64,000 bases of DNA from RYN-230 sp963770545 (lineage in GTDB: Bacteria > Actinomycetota > Actinomycetes > Streptosporangiales > Streptosporangiaceae). Each line of letters starts with the position of its first letter. Position 1 is the stretch's first letter. Shown here piece after piece: positions 43,556-52,630 of this stretch. Position numbers and translations under genes: made by a program. The stretch lies in the NCBI GenBank assembly GCA_963770545.1, contig CAVYQF010000035.1:1-64000 (forward strand), in the 5' to 3' direction. The notes under the pieces are model-generated. The model saw nothing but the letters and a program-made list of their open reading frames with translations, had not been told where the DNA came from and searched no databases.

Positions 43556-45088
43556 ATGGCGGCCACACCAGCGACGTCAGCGAAGCCTGCGGCCGGGAAG
43601 CTGGACCCCGCGGTGGTCAGGACCGCCCTGATCCTCATCGTCGGCGGGATGGCCGTCATCTTCGACACCACGATCGTCAGCGTCGCCCTGCACACGCTCT
43701 CGGTGAGGCTGGGCACGCCCGTCACGACGATCCAGTGGGTGACCACCGGCTACCTGCTGGCGCTCGGCATCGCGGTGCCGCTCAGCACCTGGGCCCTGCA
43801 GCGGTTCGGCGGCAAGCGGCTGTGGATGTTCTCCCTCGCGGTTTTCCTCGCCGGCTCGGTCGGGTCCAGCCTCGCGTGGAACGTCGGCTCGCTCATCGGC
43901 TGGCGGCTCGTCCAGGGCATCGGCGGCGGCCTCATGCTCCCGCTGATGACCACGCTCATCTTCCAGGCCGCGGGCGGCAAGTCGCTCGGCCGGCTCGTCA
44001 CCTACGTCGCGATGCCGGCGCTGCTCGGCCCGGTCCTCGGCCCGCTGATCGGCGGCGCCATCCTGACCCACCTGAGCTGGCGGTTCATGTTCTGGGTGAA
44101 CGTGCCGTTCTGCGTCGCAGGCATCCTGCTCGCCTGGCGATACCTGAACATCGACGCGCCCGCCAGCCCGGGCCCTGCGGACGGCAAGCCGAGGCTCGAC
44201 GTGCCGGGGCTCTTCCTCATCGCGCCGGGCACCTCAGTCGTCCTGCTGGGCCTGGCCCACGCGGGCACCGCTGGCGGGTTCGCCCACCCGGACGTCATCA
44301 TCCCGCTCATCGCCGGTGCCGCGCTGCTCGCGGCCTTCACCGGCTACGCGCTGCGCAAGAGCCACCCTCTCGTCGAGGTCCGGCTGCTCGCCAGGCGGTC
44401 AGTCGGCTCCTCCAGCGCGGTGCTTTTCTTCTCCGGCTTCTCCCTGTACGGCGCGATGCTGCTGATGCCGCTGTACTACCAGGAGGTCCGCGGCACCACT
44501 GCCCTCGCCGCCGGGGTCATGCTCATCCCGCAGGGCGTCGGCGCCCTCTTGTCGCGCACCGTCGCCGGGAGCAACATTGACCGGTTCGGCCCGCGGGTCA
44601 TCGCGCTGGCCGGTTTCGCCATCGTCGCCGCCGCGACCGTCCCGTTCGCCCTGGCCGGGCCGCGCACCAGCGAGTGGCTGCTCGCCGTCTGGATGGTCAT
44701 CCGCGGGTTCGGCCTCGGGGCCGTCACCATGCCGGTGATGGTGGCCAGCTATATCGGCCTGGATAAGCAGCAGATCCCGCACTCCAGCGTCCTCACCAGG
44801 ACTGCGCAGCAGATCGGCGGCTCGTTCGGCACCGCCGTCCTGGCCGTGATCCTCGAGGCCGCGATCGCCGCCCGCCCGGCCACACCGGGGGACGCGTTCC
44901 ACGTGGCGTTCTGGTGGTCCGCAGGCTTCTCCGCCGTCGCCGTGCTGCTCTCCCTGTGGCTTCCCGGCGCCCAGCGGGCACCCGAAGCCAGCCAGGACGC
45001 CGCCCCCGGCCAGCGCACCGATCCCGTCGCGGGTCTAGCTAGCGGCGGGAAAGAGTCCAGGCCGTCTGAGCCGGTCAGCAAATCTTGA
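43556..45088 (+). CDS. MFS exporter, DHA2 type
   Basis: A 510-residue membrane protein with about 14 helices. FDTTIVSVALHTLSVRL is in helix 1, motif A-like RFGGKRLWMFSLAVFLAG follows helix 2, and VQGIGGGLMLPLMTTL and LLGPVLGPLIGGAI mark helices 4-5. These are DHA2 (EmrB-like) drug/proton antiporter features. The ATG at 43556 has GGAGGGG upstream; an ATG at 43511 would overlap the operator. It faces a TetR repressor, the usual arrangement for an inducible exporter. Confidence 0.85.
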   Translation: MAATPATSAKPAAGKLDPAVVRTALILIVGGMAVIFDTTIVSVALHTLSVRLGTPVTTIQWVTTGYLLALGIAVPLSTWALQRFGGKRLWMFSLAVFLAGSVGSSLAWNVGSLIGWRLVQGIGGGLMLPLMTTLIFQAAGGKSLGRLVTYVAMPALLGPVLGPLIGGAILTHLSWRFMFWVNVPFCVAGILLAWRYLNIDAPASPGPADGKPRLDVPGLFLIAPGTSVVLLGLAHAGTAGGFAHPDVIIPLIAGAALLAAFTGYALRKSHPLVEVRLLARRSVGSSSAVLFFSGFSLYGAMLLMPLYYQEVRGTTALAAGVMLIPQGVGALLSRTVAGSNIDRFGPRVIALAGFAIVAAATVPFALAGPRTSEWLLAVWMVIRGFGLGAVTMPVMVASYIGLDKQQIPHSSVLTRTAQQIGGSFGTAVLAVILEAAIAARPATPGDAFHVAFWWSAGFSAVAVLLSLWLPGAQRAPEASQDAAPGQRTDPVAGLASGGKESRPSEPVSKS

Positions 45089-45105
45089 CCGGAGCGGCCG
45101 GCTGG

Positions 45106-46131
45106 TCAATGCGTTGGCGTCGCCGATGCGGTCCTGGCCGCTCCGCTGCTGCCGGTGCTCGGGGTGGGCGACGGCACCGTTGAGGGTGAGGACGATCCAG
45201 CGGAGGCACTGGGGGTCGGCGTACCGGACGACGACCCCGTAGTTGGCGTCGCCGAGGACGTCGGGCTAGCCGGCGTGGAACCGGTCGGCGTGGCCGACGG
45301 CGTGCTGGATGGGTGCGTGGTCCCCTGCTGCTCCCCTGCGGCGTGGCCGACCGGGCTGCTCAGTGGCGGCCTGCCCACGGCGAGCTGGAACACGACGATG
45401 CCCGCGATGACAATGATGAACAGCCCCGCGGCGATGCCACCGTAGGTGAGCCACTGCCGGCGGGTCAGGTCGGCGAAGAAGCTGGTGATCGCGGCCCACA
45501 CGCTGCCGTGGCCCGCTGCGTCGCCGTCCGCCCCTTCCGGGGTGATGCTCCCGTGGGCGTGCTGGCCGGCGGTGTTACCGGAGCCATCCCAGCCGTTTGA
45601 CGCCCCGCCGTTCGGTGAGCCACCGTTGCTGACCCCGCCGTTCGGCGGGCCACCGTTCGCTGCGCCGGCCCACTCGGTACCGAAGCCCGAGATCGTCTGG
45701 GTTTCGCGGGAATCCCGCGGGGTGCCGTACTGCCGGCGGTCCCAGACGGCCGTTTCCTGGTTCGCCGGGTCCTGGCCCGCCACCTCGCGACTGCCCAGGT
45801 CCCGGGTCACACCTGGCTGACCCGCCGAACCCTGGTACGCGGCGTACCGGCCACCGGACGCCGCTCCGGCCTGGGCCTGGGTGCTGCCGGTCTTGGTCTT
45901 GCCGGCTGAGTGGTACAGCACCTGCCCCGCGGTCCGGAGACGTTCCTCGGAACGCTGGAGGTAGTGCTTGTAGATCTCGGTGCCCATAGTGCTGACCACG
46001 CTGCCCAGGGCCGCACCGAGGAGGGTGCCAGCCACCCCCAGGAACGAGGCGGCGACTGCGGCGCTCAGGGTGGCCAGAACACTGGCGATGACTTGGGCGG
46101 CGCTCAGATTGAGTCCGCGCCTCCCGCTCAT
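45106..46131 (-). CDS. Two-helix membrane protein with Ser/Thr/Pro-rich tail
   Basis: The 341-residue protein has an N-terminal hydrophobic region (about 12-55) followed by EIYKHYLQRSEERLR. A long Gly/Asn-rich cytoplasmic linker with NGG repeats comes next, then a second helix (about 232-255, YGGIAAGLFIIVIAGIVVF). The extracellular tail of more than 80 residues is almost only Ser, Thr, Pro, Gly and Ala. Such tails are typical wall-spanning, possibly O-mannosylated, segments. GGGGGA precedes the ATG. No family name is justified. Confidence 0.7.
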   Translation of the reverse strand: MSGRRGLNLSAAQVIASVLATLSAAVAASFLGVAGTLLGAALGSVVSTMGTEIYKHYLQRSEERLRTAGQVLYHSAGKTKTGSTQAQAGAASGGRYAAYQGSAGQPGVTRDLGSREVAGQDPANQETAVWDRRQYGTPRDSRETQTISGFGTEWAGAANGGPPNGGVSNGGSPNGGASNGWDGSGNTAGQHAHGSITPEGADGDAAGHGSVWAAITSFFADLTRRQWLTYGGIAAGLFIIVIAGIVVFQLAVGRPPLSSPVGHAAGEQQGTTHPSSTPSATPTGSTPASPTSSATPTTGSSSGTPTPSASAGSSSPSTVPSPTPSTGSSGAARTASATPTH

Positions 46132-46779
46132 TAACCGTCCCCCTTTGCCTGGTTGAGTCCCCCGCTCAGCCAGCGCGGAATTGACGGCAGGGGGGCTGCG
46201 GACGTACTTCCCGACCCGACCGAGCTTATGCGTGACACCCCCTGCAGCAAGTCCGCTCGCGGCACTTCGTCGCAGATCGCGGGCCTGCCGGCTCCCTCAG
46301 CGGGGTCCACGGGCCGCCCGCGGGCTGCAGCCGCTCCGCTCGTAGCCAGTTCCCCCGCCAGCGCGATCCCGACCCGCCCCCCGTGCATGACCAGCGGGCT
46401 TTACCGGGGCACAACAGTTCCGCCCCGGGCGCCGCCGGCCGCCACTGGCCATGGCTGCCGGGGGCCGGACGCTCCAGTGAGTCTTTTCTTACGGGCGTCT
46501 CAATAATTGAGATGCGCTACAGCGCCCTGCCGCGGATAGGCAGCCTTATCCTGGCCCGCATGCGTTCCGCGGCCGCCCGCCCGTGGTGCCGCAGGCACGG
46601 TCCCGCCACCTCCCGCCGCACTCCTGTTCCCCGTCGCGCTAGCTGGGCTGGCCCTGGCCGGACGTCACGGCTCGATCGGGATCGTGCTCGACGACCGGAT
46701 TACCGGCGCCGCCTGGCCCAACCACTCGTGACCTCCTCGCCTCTGGAAGATCAGCGGTCGTTTTACGGCCTCGGGTGGC
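46132..46779. other. Gap of about 650 bp with a possible gene remnant
   Basis: Most of this stretch lacks a credible gene. On the plus strand near 46615-46731 an open frame reads LAGLALAGRHGSIGIVLDDR and stops at TGA (46729-46731), which may be a decayed fragment. A small palindrome TCTCAA-TAA-TTGAGA lies at 46498-46512. Confidence 0.35.
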
Positions 46780-46785
46780 TACAGT
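46780..46785 (+). promoter_or_regulatory. -10 hexamer TACAGT, probable leaderless promoter
   Basis: TACAGT ends 6 bp before the GTG at 46792, and no ribosome site intervenes. Confidence 0.4.
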
Positions 46786-46791
46786 TCGTTC

Positions 46792-47343
46792 GTGGTCAAC
46801 GTCGAGCTGGTCCGCGCCGGCGAACATCTTGTCGGAAGGGTTGGCGAGCAGCGGGTCGAGCTTGTCCTCGATATCCCGAACAGTCGTGCTGGCATCCGCG
46901 GCGAAAGCCTCGGCGCGCCGGTCGGCGGCTACTGGCGGATCGAATCCAACTTCGGCAACCTTGACCCGGTCGGCCTGTTCCTCGGAGAGTACGACGGCAG
47001 ACCGGTCCATCTGCGAAGCGACGTCCATCTGACGCCTCATTACGCCGTGCGCCACGCCGAGGTTTCTGGCGCTGTCGGCGAGCAAGAACTTCGAGCGCAT
47101 GTCGCGCCGATCGAAGCGCCCGCTTACGGGCCGGCAGTGATGAGCATCGACGGAGACTTCGACGGGGCCGTAATCACCTTGTTCGTCACCGTCGCAACCG
47201 ATCTGAGCGAGGCTCACATGAACGGGGTCATCGACGGGCACACGATCAGCATCGACGCGGCACTTTCATCGGTCAGCGGACAATATGACGGGCCGGCAGC
47301 ACTGTTCCCACTACTCGTGAGCTGCCTGCTGTACTTCATCTGA
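46792..47343 (+). CDS. Hypothetical beta-rich protein
   Basis: The 183-residue protein has alternating short beta strands and Gly turns, such as ELVRAGEHLVGRVGEQRVEL, then GGYWRIESNFGNLDPVGLFL, and ends with a hydrophobic LFPLLVSCLLYFI. Codon choice is less GC-biased than that of its neighbours. No signal peptide or catalytic motif is apparent. The hydrophobic C-terminus could be a tail anchor. The leaderless-type -10 supports the GTG start. Function unknown. Confidence 0.55.
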   Translation: MVNVELVRAGEHLVGRVGEQRVELVLDIPNSRAGIRGESLGAPVGGYWRIESNFGNLDPVGLFLGEYDGRPVHLRSDVHLTPHYAVRHAEVSGAVGEQELRAHVAPIEAPAYGPAVMSIDGDFDGAVITLFVTVATDLSEAHMNGVIDGHTISIDAALSSVSGQYDGPAALFPLLVSCLLYFI

Positions 47344-47777
47344 CCTCAAGGGCACGCGATGTTCCGATAGCGGATCGCTATCCGGGCCCGCCATCCGGTC
47401 TGGCCTTCTGCGGCGTCCGCCGGAGCGGCGATTGCATGCGCGGAAGGCGGAATCACCGACGCTTCCGGGCAGCGATGAATTCGCACAGCGCGGCCGGTCG
47501 GAACCCGCGGCGGAACCGCCCGTTCCGGCGCAGCTCCGCCCAAGCGACCTCACCCAGGCGGGGACCGCACAGTCGGCGATCTGCGCTGAAGCGGTCCTTT
47601 CTCTGGCCGTCCCGGCCGCTCTAGTAGTGAACGAGTGTGCGCGCGTCGGCACCAGCCGCCCAGCCTCCTATCCCCTGTGAGCAGTTACGGGCCTCGTGAC
47701 CCCGGGGCCGGGACGGCCGGTGATCCCAGTGCCGGGCCTGCGGTCCACCGACCAAAGCACGCTTTCCTGCCGGGCGC
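47344..47777. other. Gap of about 430 bp with a short hairpin
   Basis: GATAGCG-GAT-CGCTATC (47366-47382) lies 23 bp after the preceding stop and may help end that transcript. No gene is evident in the rest; short frames look random. Confidence 0.4.
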
Positions 47778-47783
47778 TACGGT
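47778..47783 (+). promoter_or_regulatory. -10 hexamer TACGGT, probable leaderless promoter
   Basis: TACGGT ends 6 bp before the GTG at 47790. The intervening bases are only C and G. Confidence 0.35.
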
Positions 47784-47789
47784 CGGGGG

Positions 47790-48782
47790 GTGACAGATCG
47801 TGCGGGTGAGGTACTGGTGATCGGGGCGGGCGTCGCGGGGCTCACGACCGCGGTATGCCTGGCGGAATCCGGGCTGGCCGTAACCGTCCAGGCCAGGCAA
47901 CTGCCTCGGGAGACCACGTCAGCCGTGGCCGGAGCCATCTGGGGACGGCACCTGGTCGAGGACACCAGCCGGGTAACCCGGTGGTGTGCCGAGACCCTCG
48001 AGGTACTCATCGCGCTGGCCACCGACCCCAGCACCGGGGTCCGGCTGGTCAGCGGTATCGACGTGGCGCGGGCTGCGTACCCGCGCCCCGGCTGGGCTGC
48101 GCCGTTGAGTGACCTTGCCCCATGTGACCCGGCGGCCCTGCCGGCGGGGTTCACGGCGGGCTGGCGGTACACCGCGCCGGTCGTGTCCATGCCCGTTTAC
48201 CTGGATTACCTGGCCAGCCGGCTGCGCCGCGCGGGCGGGCAGCTCACCGTCGCACCGCTGGCCTCGCTGGCGCAGGCCGTCGAGCAGAGCACCGCGCCGG
48301 TGATCGTGAACTGCACCGGGGCCGAGGCCCGCGACTTCGTCCCCGACCCGTCGGTGACCGCGGTCCGCGGCCAGATCGTCGTGGCCGAGAACCCGGGCCT
48401 TACTGAGTTCTTCATCGGCGCCGACGACGAGACCCACGAGCTCAGCTACGTGTTCCCGCACCAGGACCGGGTGGTGCTAGGCGGGACCGGGGACCTGGGC
48501 GACTGGTCACTGGACCCCCGGCCCGCGACCGCGCAGCGGATCCTGGCCGACTGTGCGGCCATCGACCCGCTGCTCGCCACCGCCCGGATCCTGGAGCACC
48601 GGGTGGGCCTGCGCCCGGTCCGGCGCGTGGTACGGCTCGAGGCTGAGACGGCTGGCCGCGCCGGTGAACGCCAAGGGGCCGGGCGGCTGGTCATCCACAA
48701 TTATGGTCACGGGGGCGCGGGCGTGACCCTGTCCTGGGGATGCGCGCGCGAGGCGGCCCGCCTGGTGCAGTCCTCGCGCTAA
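47790..48782 (+). CDS. D-amino-acid oxidase-like FAD enzyme
   Basis: The 330-residue protein begins with the FAD motif VLVIGAGVAGLTTAVCLAESG. The GAIWGRHL segment after the first helices is typical of D-amino-acid oxidases. Near the C-terminus, LRPVRRVVRLE supplies the substrate-carboxylate arginine region and NYGHGGAGVTLSWGCA the FAD-binding end motif. It should deaminate D-amino acids to 2-oxo acids with O2, giving H2O2. The GTG start is at family position. It is monocistronic and convergent to a PhyH-type gene 7 bp away. Confidence 0.85.
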   Translation: MTDRAGEVLVIGAGVAGLTTAVCLAESGLAVTVQARQLPRETTSAVAGAIWGRHLVEDTSRVTRWCAETLEVLIALATDPSTGVRLVSGIDVARAAYPRPGWAAPLSDLAPCDPAALPAGFTAGWRYTAPVVSMPVYLDYLASRLRRAGGQLTVAPLASLAQAVEQSTAPVIVNCTGAEARDFVPDPSVTAVRGQIVVAENPGLTEFFIGADDETHELSYVFPHQDRVVLGGTGDLGDWSLDPRPATAQRILADCAAIDPLLATARILEHRVGLRPVRRVVRLEAETAGRAGERQGAGRLVIHNYGHGGAGVTLSWGCAREAARLVQSSR

Positions 48783-48789
48783 CCGGCCG

Positions 48790-49656
48790 TCACAGGGCCG
48801 CGGCGGCCAGGCTGTCCAGGATCACCCGCTGCACCGGGGGCGGCGTCGCCCCCGGTTCGGCCCGCAATGCGTACTGCCCGTGCAGCGTCACCCCGGGCTG
48901 GGCGATCATCCGCGGCAGGTGGCCCCGGTGCGGCCAGGACGCCGCGTGGACCAGGAATGGGTGGCACAGGAATACGTCACCGGCCGTGCCGGTGGCCAGC
49001 GCGGTCGGGCGGTGCGCGCTGGCCCGGGCGGCCTGCTGGGCCGCAGGCAGCCACTCCATCCCGGCATCCCCCGCCGGGGCCAGGATCGGCGGAACATCCC
49101 GGTGCGAGCCCGGGCGCAGCCGGGTCGGCGCGCCATCCGGGTCCACGTCGGTGAGCAGGTAGAGCGCGAGCAGCCCGCGCGCCCGGGAGCCGACGTTGAC
49201 CCGCCACTGCCCGCCGTCCTCGTAGCTGGCCTCGATGTGCCAGCCCGCGTCCCCCGGATCGGCCTCGCTCGGGAACCGCACCGGGACGCTGCCGCCTATC
49301 CCCGCCCGCCGCCACCACCGGCCGGCCCCGATCAGCTGGTCGCAGGCCTCCTGGACCTCCGGCATGGTGGCTGCCTGAGCGAACGGGTCGCCCTCGGGAC
49401 ACGGGATCCGGACCACCGGTGCGGTCCACGTCGAGGCGTCGTCGCGCTGGACGCCCTGGCGGCCCAGCTCGGCCCAGATGGCATCCTGGACCGCCGCGAT
49501 GACCGGAGCCGGGACGGCGCCGCGGACCGCGACGTACCCGTCGGCCAGGAACGCGCTGATCTCGTCGTCGCTGAGCACGGGCTCAGGCTGCCACGGCCTC
49601 CGCCATGCGGCCAGTGAATAAACGCGCCAGCGGTTCCCGCGTTGACTCCGGCTCAC
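48790..49656 (-). CDS. Phytanoyl-CoA dioxygenase (PhyH)-family protein
   Basis: The 288-residue protein has the PhyH-type double-stranded beta-helix. FLADGYVAVRGAVPAPVIAAV opens the fold, GWHIEASYEDGGQW carries the first metal ligand region (His with an acidic residue two to three later), and RLRPGSHRDVPPI and DVFLCHPFLVHAA provide the distal His. Such enzymes use Fe(II) and 2-oxoglutarate to hydroxylate small molecules. The start is uncertain: the GTG at 49656 is followed by basic residues outside the fold, and a GTG at 49578 (VLSDDEISAF) is possible. It is divergent from the GntR operon. Confidence 0.75.
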   Translation of the reverse strand: MSRSQRGNRWRVYSLAAWRRPWQPEPVLSDDEISAFLADGYVAVRGAVPAPVIAAVQDAIWAELGRQGVQRDDASTWTAPVVRIPCPEGDPFAQAATMPEVQEACDQLIGAGRWWRRAGIGGSVPVRFPSEADPGDAGWHIEASYEDGGQWRVNVGSRARGLLALYLLTDVDPDGAPTRLRPGSHRDVPPILAPAGDAGMEWLPAAQQAARASAHRPTALATGTAGDVFLCHPFLVHAASWPHRGHLPRMIAQPGVTLHGQYALRAEPGATPPPVQRVILDSLAAAAL

Positions 49657-49666
49657 CTCATGGGTA

Positions 49667-49682
49667 CATTACTCAAGTAATG
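49667..49682. promoter_or_regulatory. Palindrome CATTACT-CA-AGTAATG, likely GntR operator
   Basis: Perfect 7-bp arms lie 22 bp before the GntR start and 10 bp from the divergent PhyH start. The site would allow autoregulation of the GntR-ABC operon. Confidence 0.6.
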
Positions 49683-49704
49683 AACCACCTAACCGGGAGG
49701 TGCG

Positions 49705-50088
49705 GTGCCAGCGCTGGACGAGGGGACGCCGCTGTTCGTGCAGATCGCCGAGCAGCTGGCTGACGACATCGTCAACGGTGTGCTGGCCGAGGGCTCGCGA
49801 GTGCCGTCCACCAACGAGCTGGCCGCCTTCTACCGCATCAACCCGGCCACCGCGGCAAAGGGAATCAACCTGCTGGTGGACGAGGGGGTACTGGAGAAGC
49901 GGCGCGGCATCGGGATGTTCGTGGCCACGGGGGCCTGCGAACAGCTCCGGGCCAGCCGCCGCAAGCGGTTTGCCGAGCAGTACGTAGACCCGATGCTGGC
50001 CGAGGCCAACCGGCTGGGCATCGACACCGACACGCTGGTGTCCCTGATCCAGGGACCCGGCTGGCACAACGGAGGCAGCACGCCATGA
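49705..50088 (+). CDS. GntR-family regulator, YtrA subgroup
   Basis: The 127-residue protein has a GntR winged helix (about 10-75: LFVQIAEQLADDIVNGVLAE, then VPSTNELAAFYRINPATAAK) and a short C-terminal helical dimerisation arm of about 50 residues. It lacks the large FCD/UTRA domains, as expected of the YtrA subgroup, which regulates adjacent ABC transporters. The GTG start has GGGAGG upstream. Its stop overlaps the ATPase ATG, so the three genes form an operon. The palindrome upstream is the expected target. Confidence 0.85.
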   Translation: MPALDEGTPLFVQIAEQLADDIVNGVLAEGSRVPSTNELAAFYRINPATAAKGINLLVDEGVLEKRRGIGMFVATGACEQLRASRRKRFAEQYVDPMLAEANRLGIDTDTLVSLIQGPGWHNGGSTP

Positions 50089-50972
50089 CCCCGACGATCT
50101 CCGCGACCGCGCTGGGCCGCCGCTACCGCGATCAGGTCGCGCTCGACGACGTCTCCCTCACGGTCGAGCCAGGCACCGTGACCGGCCTGCTGGGCCGCAA
50201 CGGCGCCGGCAAGACCACGCTGATGCGCATCATCACGGGTCAGGAGTTCCCCACCTCAGGTGATCTCCGGGTGTTCGGGGAGATCCCCGCGGAGAACGAT
50301 CCGGTGCTGCGGCGCATGGTGTTCGTGCGGGAAGAGCAGTCCTATCCGGACTTCCAGGTGCGGCATGCGGTCCGGGTGGCGTCGTGGTTCTACCCGAACT
50401 GGGATGAGGACCTGGCCCAGCAACTGCTCGAGGATTTCAATCTCCCGCCGCGGCGCCGGATCAAGCGGCTGTCGCGCGGGATGCGGTCCGCGGTCGGGAT
50501 CGTCATAGGGCTGGCGGCCCGCGCCGAGCTGACCTTGTTCGACGAGCCCTACGCCGGCCTGGACGCGGTCGCTCGCCAGCTGTTCTACGACCGGCTGCTG
50601 GCGGAGTTTGCCGAGCACCCGCGGACCATCCTGCTATCCACCCATCTCATCGACGAGGTGGCCGACCTGCTCGAGCACGTCGTGATGCTCGACCACGGGC
50701 GGGTGGTGCTGGACGCTCCGGCCGATGACGTCCGCGGCACCGCCATGACCGTGAGCGGGGCCGCCACCGCGGTGGATGATTTTGTGGCCGGCCGCACGGT
50801 CTGGCACCGTCAGCGGCTCGGCTCGCGTGCCTCGGTCACGATCGCCGATTCCCTGGACCCCGCCGAGCAGGCCAGGGCGCGCGCGCTGAACCTGAGCCTG
50901 GAACCTCTGTCCCTGCAGCAACTGCTGGTCCACGCGGCCGGCCACTCCGCTGAGGAGAAGGTGAGCGCATGA
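50085..50972 (+). CDS. ABC transporter ATP-binding protein of a GntR-linked exporter
   Basis: A 295-residue ATPase. Walker A is GLLGRNGAGKTTL (36-48), the signature region reads KRLSRGMRSAVGIVIGLAAR, and Walker B is ELTLFDEPYAGLD, followed by ILLSTHLIDEVADLLEHVVM. The signature motif LSRGM deviates from LSGGQ, as is common in YtrB-like proteins. It pairs with the downstream permease. Comparable YtrA-controlled transporters respond to cell-wall-active peptides. Start and stop both overlap neighbouring genes (ATGA). Confidence 0.85.
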   Translation: MTPTISATALGRRYRDQVALDDVSLTVEPGTVTGLLGRNGAGKTTLMRIITGQEFPTSGDLRVFGEIPAENDPVLRRMVFVREEQSYPDFQVRHAVRVASWFYPNWDEDLAQQLLEDFNLPPRRRIKRLSRGMRSAVGIVIGLAARAELTLFDEPYAGLDAVARQLFYDRLLAEFAEHPRTILLSTHLIDEVADLLEHVVMLDHGRVVLDAPADDVRGTAMTVSGAATAVDDFVAGRTVWHRQRLGSRASVTIADSLDPAEQARARALNLSLEPLSLQQLLVHAAGHSAEEKVSA

Positions 50973-51658
50973 ACACGCTGGTGAACGTGGCCCGTTACCA
51001 CCTGGTCGACCGGCTGACTTTCGTAGCCCTGCCGTGGGGGATCATGGCGTTCAGCTTCCTGGTGAACATCGTCATCTCCCTGTCGGTCCCCACCGGCCCG
51101 CACGGCATCTACACCGGGGGGCTGGTGACGATCTATGTGTTCCTGCTCATCTGCGGCGCGCTCATCATGACCAGGTCGCTGCCGTTCGGGCTGATGCTGG
51201 GGATCAGCCGCCGCACGTATTACCTCGGCACCACCCTGCTGGTGGTGGCGCTGGGCGTGGTCTACGGTCTGGCGCTGACGCTGCTGCAGGCGGTGGAGCG
51301 CGCCACGAACGGGTGGGGTGTCTCGCTGCACTTCTTCCGGGTCCCGTGGATCATGGACGGTCCCTGGTACCAGACGTGGCTGACGTCGTTCGTGCTGCTG
51401 GTGGCGTTCTTCCTCTACGGCATGTGGTACGGCCTGGTGGTCCGGCGCTGGAGCGTGCCCGGGCTGGTCGCCTTCATCGCCGCCCAGATACTTGTGGCGC
51501 TCGTGGTCGTGGTGGCCGTGTCGATGACCCACAACTGGTCGGCGTTCGGGCACTTCTTCACCACGATCTCGGCGATCGCCCTGACCGGTGTGCTAGCCGC
51601 GGTCGCCGCGGCCATGGGGCTCGGCGGGCTGAGCACCATCCGCCGGGTTACGGTCTGA
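50969..51658 (+). CDS. ABC transporter permease subunit of the GntR operon
   Basis: A 229-residue membrane protein with six predicted helices, the first at about 18-40 (FVALPWGIMAFSFLVNIVI) and the last near 195-215. There is no solute-binding-protein interface motif, consistent with an export or sensing role. It is coupled to the ATPase by a four-base overlap. Related small permeases are poorly conserved, so the call depends on context. A bulged GC-rich hairpin follows. Confidence 0.75.
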   Translation: MNTLVNVARYHLVDRLTFVALPWGIMAFSFLVNIVISLSVPTGPHGIYTGGLVTIYVFLLICGALIMTRSLPFGLMLGISRRTYYLGTTLLVVALGVVYGLALTLLQAVERATNGWGVSLHFFRVPWIMDGPWYQTWLTSFVLLVAFFLYGMWYGLVVRRWSVPGLVAFIAAQILVALVVVVAVSMTHNWSAFGHFFTTISAIALTGVLAAVAAAMGLGGLSTIRRVTV

Positions 51659-51672
51659 CGACCGCCCCGGTG

Positions 51673-51699
51673 AGGCCGGGCCGTGAGCAGCCCGGGCCT
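51673..51699. terminator. Bulged hairpin between convergent genes
   Basis: AGGCCGGGC and GCCCGGGCCT can pair with one bulged base around an 8-base loop, between the permease and the DinB-type gene. Confidence 0.4.
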
Positions 51700-51724
51700 A
51701 ATGGCCGGGGCCTAGAAGCCGGGT

Positions 51725-52507
51725 CTAGAAGCCGGGGAACACCGCGCGGAGCCGGTCCAGCTCGATCCCCTCGGCCGTGTAGGCCGGGGTGTGATCCGGG
51801 TCGAGCCGCCCGTAGAACAGCCGGAGCAGTGCCTCGGCGGGCAGCTGGATCTCCCCGTCTACCGCCGGGGCACCGGCCCCGGCCCAGTCAGACAGGGTCA
51901 CCGACTCCCCCACTTCCAGCAGGTAGTCACGCTCAGGGGCGGTGGTCCGGACCCGCACCCGGAAGGCGTCACCGGCCGGCTTCGCCACGAACTGGAACAG
52001 CTGGGTGATCTGCTCCATGGCCGGGAGGATCGCGTCGTCCGCCACGGATGCGCCAGGGTCGGCCATGACCGCCACGTCCCAGACGTGGATGGCGTGCTCG
52101 CTGAGGCGCAGCCGGATCAGCCCGGCCGCGTCCAGGCGGCGGCCGAAGAAATCGAGCCCGATCGAGTCCAGTTCTTCGCCGCTGAGCCGCTCGAGCCGGG
52201 TGAGGTGCTCGTTATCCCAGGTCATGGCGTCGGCGGCCTGCATGTCGGGGGTGCGGTTGTTCCAGGTTTCCCAGATGGCCGGGAACGCGTCCTGGTCCAG
52301 CTGGCCGTTTCCGCCCAGTGCGGCGGCCAGGCTGAGGGTGGCGATCTCCGCGCCGCTGCCGAGATGCGAGAGGACCTGGGCGATGGTCCAGTCCGTGTCG
52401 TAGGACTGGGCGCGCAGCTGTTCGGGGGTCAGCGGCTGCACCAGGCCGGCCAGCCGCTCATGTGAGTTGCGCAGCACGCCGATCAGGACGCGTGGATCAG
52501 TGGGCAT
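51725..52507 (-). CDS. Mycothiol-dependent maleylpyruvate isomerase-like protein
   Basis: From the ATG at 52507 (GGGAGC upstream) the protein is 260 residues. The DinB-like four-helix bundle shows DTDWTIAQVLSHLGSGAEIA with the first histidine, and later LRLSEHAIHVWDVAVM with the remaining metal ligands. The C-terminal alpha/beta domain (about 170-255) is that of the MDMPI family. Such enzymes use mycothiol as cofactor in isomerisation or S-transfer. The substrate is not indicated by neighbours. Confidence 0.75.
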   Translation of the reverse strand: MPTDPRVLIGVLRNSHERLAGLVQPLTPEQLRAQSYDTDWTIAQVLSHLGSGAEIATLSLAAALGGNGQLDQDAFPAIWETWNNRTPDMQAADAMTWDNEHLTRLERLSGEELDSIGLDFFGRRLDAAGLIRLRLSEHAIHVWDVAVMADPGASVADDAILPAMEQITQLFQFVAKPAGDAFRVRVRTTAPERDYLLEVGESVTLSDWAGAGAPAVDGEIQLPAEALLRLFYGRLDPDHTPAYTAEGIELDRLRAVFPGF

Positions 52508-52617
52508 AGCTAGCTCCCGTGGGATGGCCGGACCGGACGGCACAGCATACCGGGACGCCCTGGACCCAGCGGGGCGGGCGGTGCTACCGGGGGCGGGGAC
52601 GGCGGGCCGAGGAGCAC

Positions 52618-52623
52618 TAGGCT
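52618..52623 (+). promoter_or_regulatory. -10 hexamer TAGGCT, probable leaderless promoter
   Basis: TAGGCT ends 7 bp before the ATG at 52631. Confidence 0.4.
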
Positions 52624-52630
52624 GAGCGGA

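Noticed and set aside
42846..43568. Upstream extension of the acyl-CoA ligase to 782 residues
   Set aside because: It overlaps the TetR gene in another frame and shows no ANL-family similarity before the GTG at 42845.
46383..46964. Plus-strand 193-codon open frame
   Set aside because: It lacks a ribosome site and codon bias, and it overlaps the better-supported gene at 46792 in a different frame.
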